In this document: piece by piece, positions 44,263 to 55,385 of the stretch | Layout of the letters: every line of letters begins with the position of its first letter | Position numbering within the stretch: position 1 is the stretch's first letter | NCBI GenBank assembly: GCA_016271365.2 | Contig: JADMNL010000022.1 | Location: 223,424,501 to 223,488,500, forward strand | Reading direction: 5' to 3' | Origin: Neoceratodus forsteri | Taxonomy: Eukaryota > Chordata > Ceratodontiformes > Ceratodontidae | Length of the DNA stretch: 64,000 nucleotides | Program-made: the position numbers and the translations under genes | The notes under the pieces: model-generated | Seen by the model: only the letters and a program-made list of their open reading frames with translations | What the model was told of the DNA's origin: nothing | The model's database searches: none

Positions 44263-47200
44263 ATAACATGTTTAACGTGGAACGTCAGAGGGATTAATAC
44301 CCCCAACAAAAGGCATCAGGTTTTTCAGCACCTTAAAAGGCTGGGAGCGAAGGTCATGTTGCTGCAGGAGACCAAACTCACAGGAGCGGACCATGATAGA
44401 CTAAAACGGGATTGGGTGGGTCAAATCATACATGCCATTGCCCCTTCAAGAAAGAGATGGGTAGCTATACTGCTTCACAAGCAGCTTCATTGAACACTGA
44501 TGCATAAGGTGAGTGACCCTGGGGCAGATGGGTGGCTGTACTCATGGACACAGGGGAGGAACCTTTACTCCTGGGTAACGTGTATGCCCTGAATGAAGAC
44601 TCGGCCTCCTTCTTCCATGAGCTGGCCCAAGTGCTGGGTTCCTTGGCCCCCGGTGATACCCCTATAATAGGGGGAGATTTTAATCTCACACTGGACCCAC
44701 TGCTTGATAGATCCCCCCTCTAACACAGAGCCCCACTCCAGGACGTCATTGGCATTGAGCCAGGTACAACAAGATATGGGCCTTACAGATATTGGGAGGG
44801 TATTTCACCCCTCCTAATGAGACTACACCTTCCATTCCCCAGTGCACAGTTTCCTTGGTCAGATAGATCTCTGGCTGACCTCTTCAATAGTCACCAGGAA
44901 CACCATTGACACCTTTATTCATCCATCGGTCATCTCACACCCATGCTCCTGTGCATCTCTCCTTCACCTGGGGTCCCCCTCCCCCTACCTCTCCATCCTG
45001 GAGGCTGGATCCATTGCTGCTTCATGATCCAGGCTTTTCCCCCTGGCTTCAAAGGAAAGCCTTTGAATTTTTTCAGAATAACCACATAGCAGATACTTCA
45101 GCAGGCAATACCTAGGAAGCATTTAAAGTTACCCTGAGGGGGGCGATAATGGGATTTGTGAGCAGGCACCACAAGAGGAGGGAACAGCACCTTAAGGGGC
45201 TTGAAAAACAACTCCAAGAAGTGGAAGCTACCTTTAAGGTCCTCCACGTTCCCTTCCCTCAGGTCAGAGGCAGGACACCGAGTGGCATCCCTGAAGATGC
45301 AAGTGAACCAACTTTTATCTAGGAAAGCAGAGATTGCAATTATTAGGCTAAAGCACACATATTGGGAAGGGGTAGAGAAGAGGGGTAATATCCTTGCCTA
45401 CTGCCTCAAAAAGCAGCAAGCCAAAAGGCACATCGCTGCCTTAGTTGGATGCAGGGGTTAAGACCCACACCTCGACAGAAGGAATCAATAGCATAATGAT
45501 GGACTTCTATTCCACGCTATATAAATCATCCAGAGCACCTGACCCCAAGGGTGTCCTCCCATTTCTAGAATCCTTACACCTTCCTAAAATCTTGGAGTAT
45601 CAGGCCTTGGCCTTAGATGCCCCGATCTCACCTCAGGAGGTAGCAGAGACTATATTACCTCTTAAAAAGGGAAAGGCTCCTGGAGGAGATGGGTTCCCCA
45701 TCGAAATATGGCAGCTTTTGCAGGCCACAATCTCCCCGATACTACAACAAGTGTTCACTGAAGTGCTTCAAGAAGGTGCCCTCCCCCCATCCCTCAGGGA
45801 GGCGACCATCACTATTCTGCCTAAGAAGGGTAAAGGCCCTCTAGAAGCATCCAGCTATTGGCCCATATCCCTTTTGAATGTGGACAGTAAGGTGCTAGCC
45901 AAATTGTTAGCTAACAGACTAAACCCACTCCTCCCCAGTTTGATCTACTCATCCCAGGTAGGCTTTGTTAAGGGATGATTTAGTGCAAACCATATTAGAT
46001 CACTAGTAAACTTGATCCATAAGGCTAAAACATTGCCATCCCCTTCTGCAGCAATAGCAATAGATTTTGAAAAGACCTTTGACTCCCTGGAGTGGGACTA
46101 TGTCCAACAAGTGCTTGGCATCATGGGGTTGGGGGACGGGCTTCTGGGCCTGGATAGGAGCCATATACTCAACTCCCTCAGCTAGGGTACTCACCAACTC
46201 GATGCTGTCTCCCCCCCCTTTATACTGGGTAGGGGCACACGTCAGGGATGCCCTCTCTCTCCTCTACCCTTTGTCCTGACAGTGGAACCCCTGACTGTGG
46301 CTATTAGACAGAATCCATTAATCTCCAGGATATGAGTGGGAGAAAGGGAATACCCAACTCTCATGTATGCAGATCACCTGTTGCTTCCTATAGCAGATAT
46401 TGCCACCTCCCTTCCTCCGTTATTGAGCACCCTGTCAGAATTTAAAACATTCTCAGAGCTCAAGATTAATCAGTCCAAGATGGAGGTCTTCCTTTTGAAC
46501 TCTAATTGTACCTCCCACATGGTTACCCAGCATGGTCTCCATTGGGCTGCAAATGAACTCACATACTTGGGCATCAATATCACTCCTAACTTGCATAAAC
46601 TCTGGGAAATGAATATGAAGCCACTTTTGGCGTCCATTCATATGTACGGAGCTGGATAGATGGAGGCCTCGCCGACTCACTCTCATAGGTAAAATTTCGG
46701 CAATTAAAATGGTCACAGCACCTAAAATTATGTACCTTCTCTCTCACATTCCTTTGAAAATCCCTCAATACTGGTTTACTAAGCTGGACTTTCTGCTGGG
46801 TTCCTTCATATGGGAGGGCAAGAAGCCTAGGTACTGCAGAAACAAGCTGAGAGTGAATTGGACAGATGGAGACTGGGGCCTTCCATGGCTCGAGGGGTAT
46901 AAATGGGCTTTTCAGATGGCTCAGATGCTAAAATGGTTCACATTCCCAGAGCAAAACTCCCGTCAGTGGCTAGGTATGGAGAGAGAGGTCTGTGAGTGGG
47001 CACATTTATCTCTGTTGTTGTTTAATCAGCCCCCACAAGGGCATTCACTGTCACCCTATGATAGGCCCCTCTCTGGAGTACTGGACCAAGGTGCATAAGA
47101 AGTTGGGTACCCTCCCTTCTCCCCCAAGACTCACTCCACTATGGGGCAATAGTGAGATCACTATCAATAAGTAATCAATTTCGTGGCCCTCATGGGAACT

Positions 47201-48057
47201 AAGTGGGCTCTCAAAGCTCCGGGATATGTATATCCCTGGTACAGATACCCTCAATTCATTTGAAGGGCTGAGGTGAACATATGGAATCCCATCCAGAGAT
47301 TTCTGGTACTTCCTCCAAATAAGGAGCACAATTTCTGAATACACCTCTCAAGCAACACCAGAGGCAGCGAGTCACTCAGGCAGAATCTTGGTTGGCCCTA
47401 GAAAGAGGCCAGAGTAGCCGAATATATGCTGCCCTTAGGGACACCATTCCATCCCAAGTAGAGGAGTCTAAGCATAAATGGAAGCAGGCACTGCAGGGAC
47501 ACATCACAGATCTGGACTGGAAGACATGTCTCAGGTTTGAACATGGGGCATACCCTGATACTAGAAGTCAGCTAATACAGAATAAGATTCTGCATTCATG
47601 GTATAGGACCCCTGTGGTACTTGTCAAGGCTAAATTGGTCCAATCTAACCTCTGCTGGAGGTGTCAGGAGCTCCCTGGTGACCTAGTCCATGTATTATGG
47701 CACTGTAGGAGGATACAGGCCTTATGGCAGACAGCTGGTGAGATGGGGTCCAGTATTCTTTGGAAACCCATTCCTATGTCCCCCCAGCTGCTGATACTAG
47801 GAATCCAGTCCTCAGCCCCCCACTCAAGTCTCTCAGAGATAAAATTGCTCCTGACCCTAAGCATGCAGGTAAAAAGACTCCTCTTGTGGAAATGGTGGAC
47901 CCAGGTAATCCCATCAGTGGAGGAGGTACTTAGCTCCTTGGTTCAGGTGGCCAACTGGTCCAGAATGTCACACATTATAGCTGATATCCTTCCTAAATAT
48001 ATCAACATGTGGAAACCCTTTATAATGTACTTGAAACCTAGGGAGGGAATTGGCTGA
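44263..48057 (+). pseudogene. L1/Tx1 ORF2 (endonuclease, reverse transcriptase, C-terminal knuckle)
   Basis: Endonuclease: DITCLTWNVRGINTPNKR (from about 44263), VMLLQETKLT with the catalytic Glu, IIGGDFNLTLDPLLDRS (about 44665-44720). RT: LPLKKGKAPGGDGFPIEIWQ, TITILPKKGKGPLEASSYWP, LLANRLNPLLPSLIYSSQVG (45445-45978), AIAIDFEKTFDSLEWDYVQ (about 46048-46105), then shifted QGCPLS region and MYADHLLLPI (about 46360), where the second catalytic Asp is His by a G to C change. C-terminal frame 47392-48057 has CWRCQELPGDLVHVLWHC, a C-x2-C-x8-H-x4-C knuckle, and ends with TGA at 48057. Several stops and shifts. Confidence 0.9.
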
Positions 48058-48350
48058 AAAAGCTCCTTTTCACTTTTGTAAACCCTCCTCTCATGTTTGA
48101 GTCTGGAGCTGGGATGGAAGAGACACTTTTTGTGGTTCCGGGGCCCCCTGTGCCAATAGCAACTTGGAATATTATGAGTAATTGCTAGTCTATTCACTGA
48201 CAATCTCTAGATAGGTTTGCTTTGTGTGTGTTCTCTTGTATTTTGTAGTTCCTGACTGGAGGGCAGTGGCCTTGGACCATCTTAGAACTCTATGGTTGTG
48301 CCAGCAATGCAGATATCATCAAGAATAGTCCAGGTAAGCCAATTTATATA

Positions 48351-48650
48351 TAGGATAACGTATGGTCAGTGGTGTGTAACAACGTTATGTTTGCCTTCGA
48401 GTGGTTCCCTTGGTGACTCTGTTAAATGGTGATTTTTGGGCCATAACAGCATTCTACCATACATTATATATAGGATAACGTATGGTCCGCAGTGTGTAAC
48501 AACGCTATGTTTGCCTTCGAGTGGTTCCCTTGGTGACTCTGTTAAATGATGATTTTTGGGTCATAACAGCGTTCTACCATACATTATATATAGGATAACG
48601 TAAGGTCAGCGGTGTGTAACAACGCTATATTTGCTCGAAAGGGTTCCTCG
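48351..48650 (+). repeat. 120 bp tandem array
   Basis: TAGGATAACG recurs at exactly 48351, 48471 and 48591. Two full units and the start of a third share GTGTAACAACG, GTTTGCCTTCGAGTGGTTCC, GATTTTTGG and the AACAGC-TTCTACCATACATTATATA end. The third unit diverges and becomes the left arm of the hairpin. Confidence 0.95.
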
Positions 48651-48765
48651 CAACTCTGTTAAACCTGAGAGCTAAGCTCGAGAGGTTTTACAGGGTCGCC
48701 AAGGGAACCACGAGAAGGCAAACTTAGCATCGTTACACACTGCTGACCATACGTTGTCTTTTATA
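48591..48765. repeat. Large imperfect hairpin
   Basis: The left arm (about 48596-48667: GGTCAGCGGTGTGTAACAACG, then GGGTTCC and CTCTGTTAAACCT) is complementary, with small gaps, to the right arm (about 48684-48760: AGGTTTTACAGGGTCG, GGGAACC, CGTTACACACTGCTGACCATAC). The loop is about 16 bases. Confidence 0.85.
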
Positions 48766-49184
48766 GTGTATGGTCAGCGGAGAAAAAATTAAAGATGCCA
48801 ATATTGGAAACAATATTCTTACCTTGTGGTGAAGGATCCCATATTCATTCATGGGTTCAAAGCCAAGAACATTTATTTTTAGACAGCATTTTTTTTTAAA
48901 TGATGGGAAAGGAATACATTGCTAATGCCACTCACAGGAAATAAAGGTTACTAAATATGCAGTCTATGAAAAAAAAATTAACTGCCTGTTGTTTTGATCA
49001 CGTGGTTGGTTGTGCCAATCAGGGGTGCCGTGAAGCGTGGGTCTGTGTTGGAAACCATCCCCAATGACCACGCAGAGCTAAAAGAGAGAGAAGAACAAAA
49101 CAATTGCATTTTTTAGTGCCTGCAGAGGTATGTTTTTTTGCTGTTTTTTTTTCACAGTGAATGCTCATTTTTAACTAACCTGCT

Positions 49185-50524
49185 ACGAGTCATCTTCTGA
49201 AGAGGAGTCCAGTATAGCTGCAGCACGTTTCTTCTTCTGAGGGCAGTAATAGTTGTTGTTGGTAACATTTACAGTTATTCTCTGTTGGAATATGGAATTG
49301 TCCCCACACAGGCTGAAATTTGTTAGGTCTGATAATGGGAACAGTGGACCCTTGATGCATGGATTTGCTACTTTTGGCACAATGTCAGCAGAGAAGGGCA
49401 GCATTGGGCATAGAGGCAGACAGCTGTTGGTTACCGTTGTTGTTTGCCTGGCATCCGAAAATAACAGAATTTCTTTTTTGTTTTGCTACTGACATGTAGC
49501 TGTAATTATTGATAGACTGTAGGCTACGGTGTCCTGATACTTGCTGCACCTCCGTGTGGGGGACTGAATTATCTACCAAGCACTGTATGGCTGTCTTACA
49601 TGTTGAGTGATTTGTTATGCGCTTCTCGACTGGTAGCCCTGCTGAGGTTTTTATTACTTTCATCATTGTGCGGATTTTGTTCTCTCCCAGTGTCATTGAT
49701 CAGAACCATAATGACACTCCGGGCTTGAAATACAGGTTTGGAACAAGGTAAAAAGGGGTGTCAGGTGCCAGCATGGCCTGTGGTCTCTGCGATGCATATA
49801 TGGTATAGGCCTTTATCAGATCACTGTCTGGATGATCATTGTTTGCATACAATCTTGGCTTGACAGCCCTTATGTCCCTAGGGTTTTCACCCGAGTGGGT
49901 TTTTGTCTGTCGCTCTGCATACTCCAGAAATTGCCGCCCATCTGTGTCCTGCAATAAAATAAGGTCTCCCCATCTTAAGGCATACTGCTCTGCTGTGCGG
50001 AGGGCATAGTAAAGGCCGTTGTTGAAAAACAACATGTTTAGGAGGGATACAGGACTATGCATGCCAAGGGTGCCTGTACCGTATAGTTTCTCGATGTCTG
50101 CTGGCGTTAGGGCTTCTGATCTGTTAGGTTTGCTACCTTTACCTATTTTCTTAAGAAATTTTTGTATAGCTGACAAGGTAGCTAGAGTGTCAGCGAAGTC
50201 CTTTGTATTGCCATGAAAGATGAAGTGACCATAATCTTTTTGCTGCAAAGGTCTATCTATACTGCCCAGTATCCCTCTTAATGTTGAGGACTCGTATTCA
50301 GTGCTGTCATGTCTTTTTATTTGGTAGATGAAGTCTGCAATTAGACTATCCAGTTCTTTTACGGGAATGGTAGAGATGTTACGCGCCTCCCCCACATCTG
50401 CGAGGTATGACCTGAGCAACCACACATCAGATTCTATTTTCCTTAAGGTACGTTTGTTACGCTGCTCTTCTATGAATGCTTGTCAGTCACTGAGGTCTGA
50501 CTTAGAATAGATAGCTGCCGCCAT
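49185..50524 (-). pseudogene. Crypton-type tyrosine recombinase (DUF3504-like)
   Basis: The reverse-strand ATG at 50524 gives MAAAIYSKSDLSD, then TGA, then QAFIEEQRNKRTLRKIESDV. The core frame (50425-49700) has YESSTLRGILGSIDRPLQQK, LLNMLFFNNGLYYALRTAEQ with the first catalytic Arg, QYALRWGDLILLQ, and NPRDIRAVKPRLYANNDHPD. A TGA after VSLWF breaks it; the same frame resumes with TLGENKIRTMMKVIKTSAG, RITNHSTCKTAIQCLVDN, QVSGHRSLQSINNYSYMS (His and Tyr present). The motif normally NHSARKT reads NHSTCKT, so the second catalytic Arg is Cys. A last shift near 49390 leads to a tail with PQKKKRAAA and SSSEDDS. About 445 codons in total, two stops, one shift. Confidence 0.88.
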
Positions 50525-50638
50525 TGTTTACTGCTTGCACTACTTTGCCGAGTTTTTCTATCAGTTTATTTTTATTTTGAAACATGTTCTAGTTCGGCGT
50601 GATGAGTGTCATGGCAACAACAAAGCATTGTGATTCCA

Positions 50639-50714
50639 TGTTGTTACACTACCGATGTGACGTAGCGGCGATAGTGTAACAAGAGCGTGACGTCACATCG
50701 ATAGTGTAACAACA
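50639..50714. repeat. 24 bp inverted repeat at the right end of the Crypton-like element
   Basis: Arms 50639-50662 and 50691-50714, one mismatch, both holding TGTTACACTA / TAGTGTAACA and GATGTGACG / CGTCACATC. The GTGTAACA motif is shared with the left array and hairpin. Confidence 0.93.
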
Positions 50715-51040
50715 CTGTAAAATGATGATTTTTGAGCCATAACAGTGTTCTGCCATACATTATATGGTATTTACAGGACATGAGCACCAGTGGGTATTAC
50801 TCCCATAGGTTACTTCCCAGCTGGACAGGTATTGTTCGTCCACCCAAGGAATAATACAATTCTTTTGTTGCCCACTTGTTTAGGCTCTGCTCCCTAAGTT
50901 ATTGTAAGCCTGTCCCTCTAACTGTATTCATACAGACGTATGTAACAGGTCTGTAATATTATTGTTATGTATCCGACAGCTTTATTTCATGTAATGCTTG
51001 TTAAAGTCAAATCAATAAAAAACGTATTAACTGTAAATAA

Positions 51041-51058
51041 AAAAAGAATTAACTCAAT
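51041..51058 (+). repeat. Target site duplication of the L1/Tx1 element, right
   Basis: AAAAAGAATTAACTCAAT, identical to 41349-41366. Confidence 0.93.
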
Positions 51059-52281
51059 GGTTGTGGTAATGTAGATCAGTGGATTGAAATGATTCTATGC
51101 CGAGCTGTCACAGTTAAATAAGCTGGGGGCTAAGAGTCCTAATTAAGAGGTATTGTGTTCAGAGAATCCAGGGTCTGAGTTTGCAAGACCTGAATTAAAT
51201 GTTTAATGTTAATGACTAAATGTGTAATGTTAATAATTAAGTTTTAAGGGGCAAACTGGTCAATATCTGTCTTCCACATGGTGCCCCCCAATGAAGGAGA
51301 CTCACAAGGGGTTAATAAGCACACACTGAGGACTCCTGCAGCTAGCGTTCAGGGAGTATGCCATACACCGAACAATGGATGGAGACATAAAATGTAAATA
51401 AAGTTCTGAGTAATTTTAGACAGTGAGGGACTGCTACTGGTAAACTCACAGTTAAATTGGCAAGTATTTGAGATCCATCAGTCACCCTTGCTTTTTATCA
51501 GAGGGAAAAGACCCCCGAGAATCTGTATCAGCCTCGAGTTGAATATCATACTGGAGATCTTCTTGTTACTGAAATCAGTTTACTCACAGCCTTTCTCTGA
51601 AAATCTCCCCCAATGAGTACATTAAACAGGGCACCTAGTAATTTAACAAATAACACAATCATGAGCTTTTGAAAAAGCTCAGTATTTCATTTCCAGCCTA
51701 AAGCTCTTTCTTAAAAAACCTCTCTAGTTTTACAAACAGAAATACCAATTAATTATATTTTTTAAAAAAATCCATCAAACCCCAAGCATTCTCGCCAAAT
51801 ATAATGCACATTTAATTTAATTTCATTCCATCTCATTATTTTATTATACTGGTAAATCTCACTATCACTGCTCCTTAGCTTTTCAGAGGGCTACATAAAG
51901 AAATTATTCGGAACAGAGAGGCACCATAATTAAGATTACCCCGGAATAGAACATTACAACAAGCCTCCCTGCACTCTACAATTTTTATAGTGTACCAGGT
52001 ATCCTGTACTCAACCCAACCCCACCCCCTCCATTATCAGGTTTTACAAACTTCCTCCCCCATATCTTATTCCCAGGAAAACTAGGAGACACGTAACTGGG
52101 TTGCCCTCATAGATACCCAGTCAGATATGTTAGTAGCTCCAATACAGATAGAAATGACTGCTCAGTGGAAGTATAGAGTTACACTCAGCCAGTATGTTTA
52201 TCTTTGCTGGCAAGAGGGCTACCACCCCCACTCCCACTGCTTAACTTGACTCTACCATCCCCTCTCCCCCTTTTTCACAGT
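51059..52281. other. AT-rich stretch without recognisable features
   Basis: Original target DNA of the L1/Tx1 element. No gene or repeat end recognised. Confidence 0.4.
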
Positions 52282-52411
52282 TTAAAGGATAACTGCCTTG
52301 AATCTGCAAGTTAGTGTTTTCTGCAGAAGCTGCATTTCTAATACTAGTTCACATTCTGTTTGTGTTCCATCTTTACTGGCCTTTTAATAAATTCACTGGG
52401 TATTTCTGCTT

Positions 52412-52583
52412 TACACTGTGGTGGACAGTACTATTTTAGAACTGTATGATGTATTTTAGATCCATGTTACAGAACTTACATTATTTTCACAATGCATTCA
52501 TGTTCTACTCTGGAACTCTATGGCCTAAAGGGGACATAAATTACATCATACAGTTCTAAAATGACACTTACCAGCAGAGTGTA
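52412..52583. repeat. 172 bp inverted-repeat unit (MITE-like)
   Basis: A perfect 21 bp inverted repeat (52433-52453 and 52542-52562, core TAGAACTGTATGATGTA) extends outward imperfectly to TACACT...AGTGTA at 52412 and 52583. No target duplication is evident. It may be an independent MITE or a palindromic core of the T2-like element. Confidence 0.75.
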
Positions 52584-52617
52584 CATCAGAAACACTCACT
52601 GTGTTTACTAAAAGTCC

Positions 52618-53810
52618 AGTAACGATGTGCCCCACAAAAGGTTGATCAGGAAGTTGGTGGATCTTGGAGTTGGGGAAAAGATGGTCAGATGGGTGGAAAA
52701 CTGGCTGAGGGACAGAACCCAGAGGGTGGTGGTGGGGGGAGAGTTATCTGGCACCAGAGAGGTAACCAGTGGGGTCCCACAGGGCTCTGTGCTGCGGCTG
52801 GTGTTGTTCAATGTCTTCATCAGTGACATTGGATGTGGCATTAAAGGCAAAATGTGCCTGTTCGCAGATGACACCAAGCTCTGTGGGAGAGTGGACACAG
52901 ATGAAGGGATATGGGACCTACAGGAAGATCTGGAAAAGCTGGGGAGGTGGTCCAGGATCTGGCAGCTTGGCTTCAATGCCAAGAAATGCAAAGTTATGCA
53001 TATTGGAGCCAAGAATCCCAGGACAGAGTATTACCTGGGTGGAGTCCGAGTATCTGCATCAGAGGAGAAGAAGGACCTGGGAGTGATGATCATTAGTGAC
53101 CCGAAGCACTCCATGCAGTGCAAGAAAGTAGCAGCAAAGGCAAACAAGATACTGGGATGCATAGCTAGGGAGATCAGTAGTAGGAGAGAGGAGGTTATAC
53201 TGCCCTTGTACAGGTCACTGGCAAGGCCGCATCTAGAGTATGGAGTTCAGTACTGGTGCCCACACCTCAAAAAGGACATTAACCTGCTGGAGAAGGTACA
53301 GATGAGGACTACAAAGATGATAGCCAGTCAGCAGGGCAAGGCATAAAGGAGAGGTTGAGGGCACTGAACATGTACTCCCTGGAAGACAGGAGAGAGAGAG
53401 GGGACATGATTGGGACATTCAGGTACTTGAAAGGGATAAATAAGGTTGATAAGGAGAGTCTCTTTAAGCTGAGTGGCAACCATATCACAAGGGGCACAGT
53501 CTTAAGCTGGAGGGGTGGGAGGTTTAGGAGGGAGGTCAGGAAGCACTTCTTCACAGAGAGAGTGATGGACACTTGAATTGTGCTGCTGGAAGAGAACATC
53601 TCATTGAAGACATTGGGTAGCTTTAAGACAGGCTGGGATAGGCATAGGGGAAGGTAAGAATCATGGGTAGGGAGGATGGGAGGAGTGGGGAGGGAGGGAG
53701 GCAGGGGCATTAGTTCAAGCTGTGGACCCTGCAACACGAGCAGACTTAATAGACCAAATGGCCTTCTTCGATGGCTTCTTCGTATGTTCATATATAACAA
53801 TAACAGAAAG
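52618..53810 (+). pseudogene. CR1 LINE (CR1 copy 5), 5' truncated
   Basis: Starts inside the RT A box: VPHKRLIRKLVDLGVGEKMV, TREVTSGVPQGSVLRLVLFN, KMCLFADDTKLCGRVDTDEG (catalytic FADDT intact), WQLGFNAKKCKVMHIGAKNP, KKDLGVMIISDPKHSMQCKK, EVILPLYRSLARPHLEYGVQ and LLEKVQMRTTKMI. That frame runs 239 codons unbroken to 53346. After a shift at about 53345 it continues MYSLEDRRERGDMIGTFRYL to the end of the RT at 53574. The 3' UTR ends with CTTCTTCGTATGTTCATATA, the same octamer variant as CR1 copy 4. It looks like one of the youngest CR1 copies here. Confidence 0.92.
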
Positions 53811-53814
53811 GTAT

Positions 53815-55385
53815 TGTAAGCACCCACTGACCCCTTATTTAACCAGCAGGAACACGTCCCACAGTCTAGGGGAAAGAGAGGGGTTGGGGTTACATTGTGA
53901 CACCATAGACAAGGTAGGATATGCAGATGGAGTAGACATTATAAAAACACAAACCAAGTGCGACTACTACCTGGCACACACCTGGTGGGACCAATATATG
54001 GCCACAACCCAGGTCCCGGGGAGAAACGTCTGCTCAGGGCTATGCTAGGTTTGCACTTCTGGTCATGGGTACCCAAGTAACTCCACACACGAGAAGCAAT
54101 AACATAAATGTTCAAAACAGGTTGGGATTATACAGTGTGGCTTTGTTTTGTAACAAAATAGGAACACACGAAGCAAAGATGGACCCCCAAGGGCTACACA
54201 AATGGTAAATGCAGACATCTAAGGTACAGAACTCCAAAACTTCCCATATAGCATAGGATGACAGTAGAAATTGTGGACTAGCCACCTGTAGAACACACAC
54301 AAGTAATTTCCCTCGACTAGGCACACATGACAAGTACTTGGACGTCTCATATTGCATAGGATAAGTTGTGGCATACAGACCATGATGGAGCACTCAAGGC
54401 TCAACACTGGAGGACCCACATACAAGGGGTAACTGGAGAAAACCCACTCACTGGGGCAAAACTGGAGAAAACTCACTCACTGGGGTAAAACTGGAGAAAA
54501 AACACTTACTGGGGTAAACTTTTCTTCAGGCATTGGCCACAGACACTGACAGAAAAAACAGGTGCCCATCAGAACCCAGAGTGCTAAACTAGTCACTCCA
54601 GATCAGGGGATCTCCCACCTTTTGTTTCCAAGTTCATACTCAGCCATCCCTCTGGTAAATACAACTCACACTGTACCAAAAGTTACTGTTGATGCTTTCC
54701 AGAACAGTATATCACACTTAACATCATCAAAGAACACAACAGGGGTGTCAAAGGCAAAAGTTATGTTCACATGGACAGTCACATACTGGGCTCCACTGAG
54801 GACAGACAACTTTTAAACTGTTTTAGGTGACAGGGTCCCTTTGTCAGAGAATTCACCCAAGAAATGCAGGTACTCCTGGGCTGTCTCAAACAAAACAAAG
54901 TACTCACAGAAGTTATCACACAGGGCAGCTTCACCAATGTTCTGATAGGATCAGGGGACTGCCCCTAACATCCTGGCAGCCTGCTCCATCCCTCCTGGGA
55001 TGAAACACAGAAAATCCCTTGAGACGGTTTCCACCACCTAAACAAAGCTGGAAAATTGCTGTATTCCACTAGGGTGAAAAAGAAAAACAAACAGGAACAC
55101 TGCAGCTCCATAACAGAGCAGCTGCTGGAACTGCAACTACACTCTACAGACTCCAGCCACCAACTGACTACAGAATTCTAAATTCCCCACTCACAACATC
55201 TGGCTGTGTGGCTTATGCAGCTGCGAGAGTTCTAAAATGACAACACCTCTCCAGCTCTCAGCTGAGACTGACAGCAGAGAGAGAGACAGAGTGAAATCCA
55301 TTTACTGACAAATCACTTGCTGTCTTCCCTGCCTACCACTAACTCTAATGGGATTCTTGTAACCCCTGGGAACAAGGGGGTTACA
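53815..55385 (-). mobile_element. LTR-like insertion, 1.57 kb
   Basis: TGTAAGCACCC at the left and GGGGGTTACA at the right, bounded by GTAT at 53811-53814 and 55386-55389. TG...CA ends and a 4 bp duplication fit a solo LTR. Read on the reverse strand it starts TGTAACCCCCTTGTTCC and folds with the GGGGTTAC that follows, like the start of the LTR-like insertion at 37649, so the two may be related families. Orientation is set on that resemblance. No retroviral gene is present. Confidence 0.7.
54431..54517 (+). repeat. Three 29 bp tandem repeats
   Basis: Units at 54431-54459, 54460-54488 and 54489-54517 on the theme AACTGGAGAAAA...ACTCACTGGGG, within the LTR-like insertion. Confidence 0.95.

Larger units (their letters stand above)
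48351..50765 (-). mobile_element. Crypton-like tyrosine-recombinase element, 2.4 kb
   Basis: Inserted in the 3' UTR of the L1/Tx1 element. Its single gene is on the reverse strand (50524 to about 49185). The left side is a 120 bp tandem array (48351 on) leading into a large hairpin; the right side has a 24 bp inverted repeat and a single, diverged copy of the array's end. Inner ends match in inverted form: ATAACGTATGGTCAG at 48354 and ATAATGTATGGCAG read back from 50764. TTATAT borders both sides (48344-48349 and 50760-50765) and could be the duplication or recombination core. Cryptons typically lack terminal inverted repeats, so the ends are unusual. DIRS/Ngaro are unlikely: no RT or RNase H. 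Confidence 0.7.
41367..51040 (+). mobile_element. Full-length L1/Tx1-group LINE with a nested Crypton-like element
   Basis: Bounded by an exact 18 bp target duplication. The 5' UTR starts CAGCTGGCCACTAGGGGC; ORF1 is at 41.57-42.57 kb, a spacer of about 1.7 kb follows, ORF2 at 44.27-48.06 kb and the 3' UTR ends in AATCAATAAAAAACG and an A-rich tail. The 3' UTR is split by a 2.4 kb Crypton-like element (48351-50765). Without it the LINE is about 7.26 kb, a normal length for the group. It is the only LINE here with both ends defined. The RT catalytic motif reads YADH, so it is dead. Confidence 0.92.

Noticed and set aside
48351..48765. CRISPR-like array
   Set aside because: Repeats are 120 bp with no unique spacers and sit in a eukaryotic transposon.
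48351..50765. DIRS or Ngaro element
   Set aside because: The tyrosine recombinase is of the Crypton type and no reverse transcriptase, RNase H or split direct repeats of that class are present.
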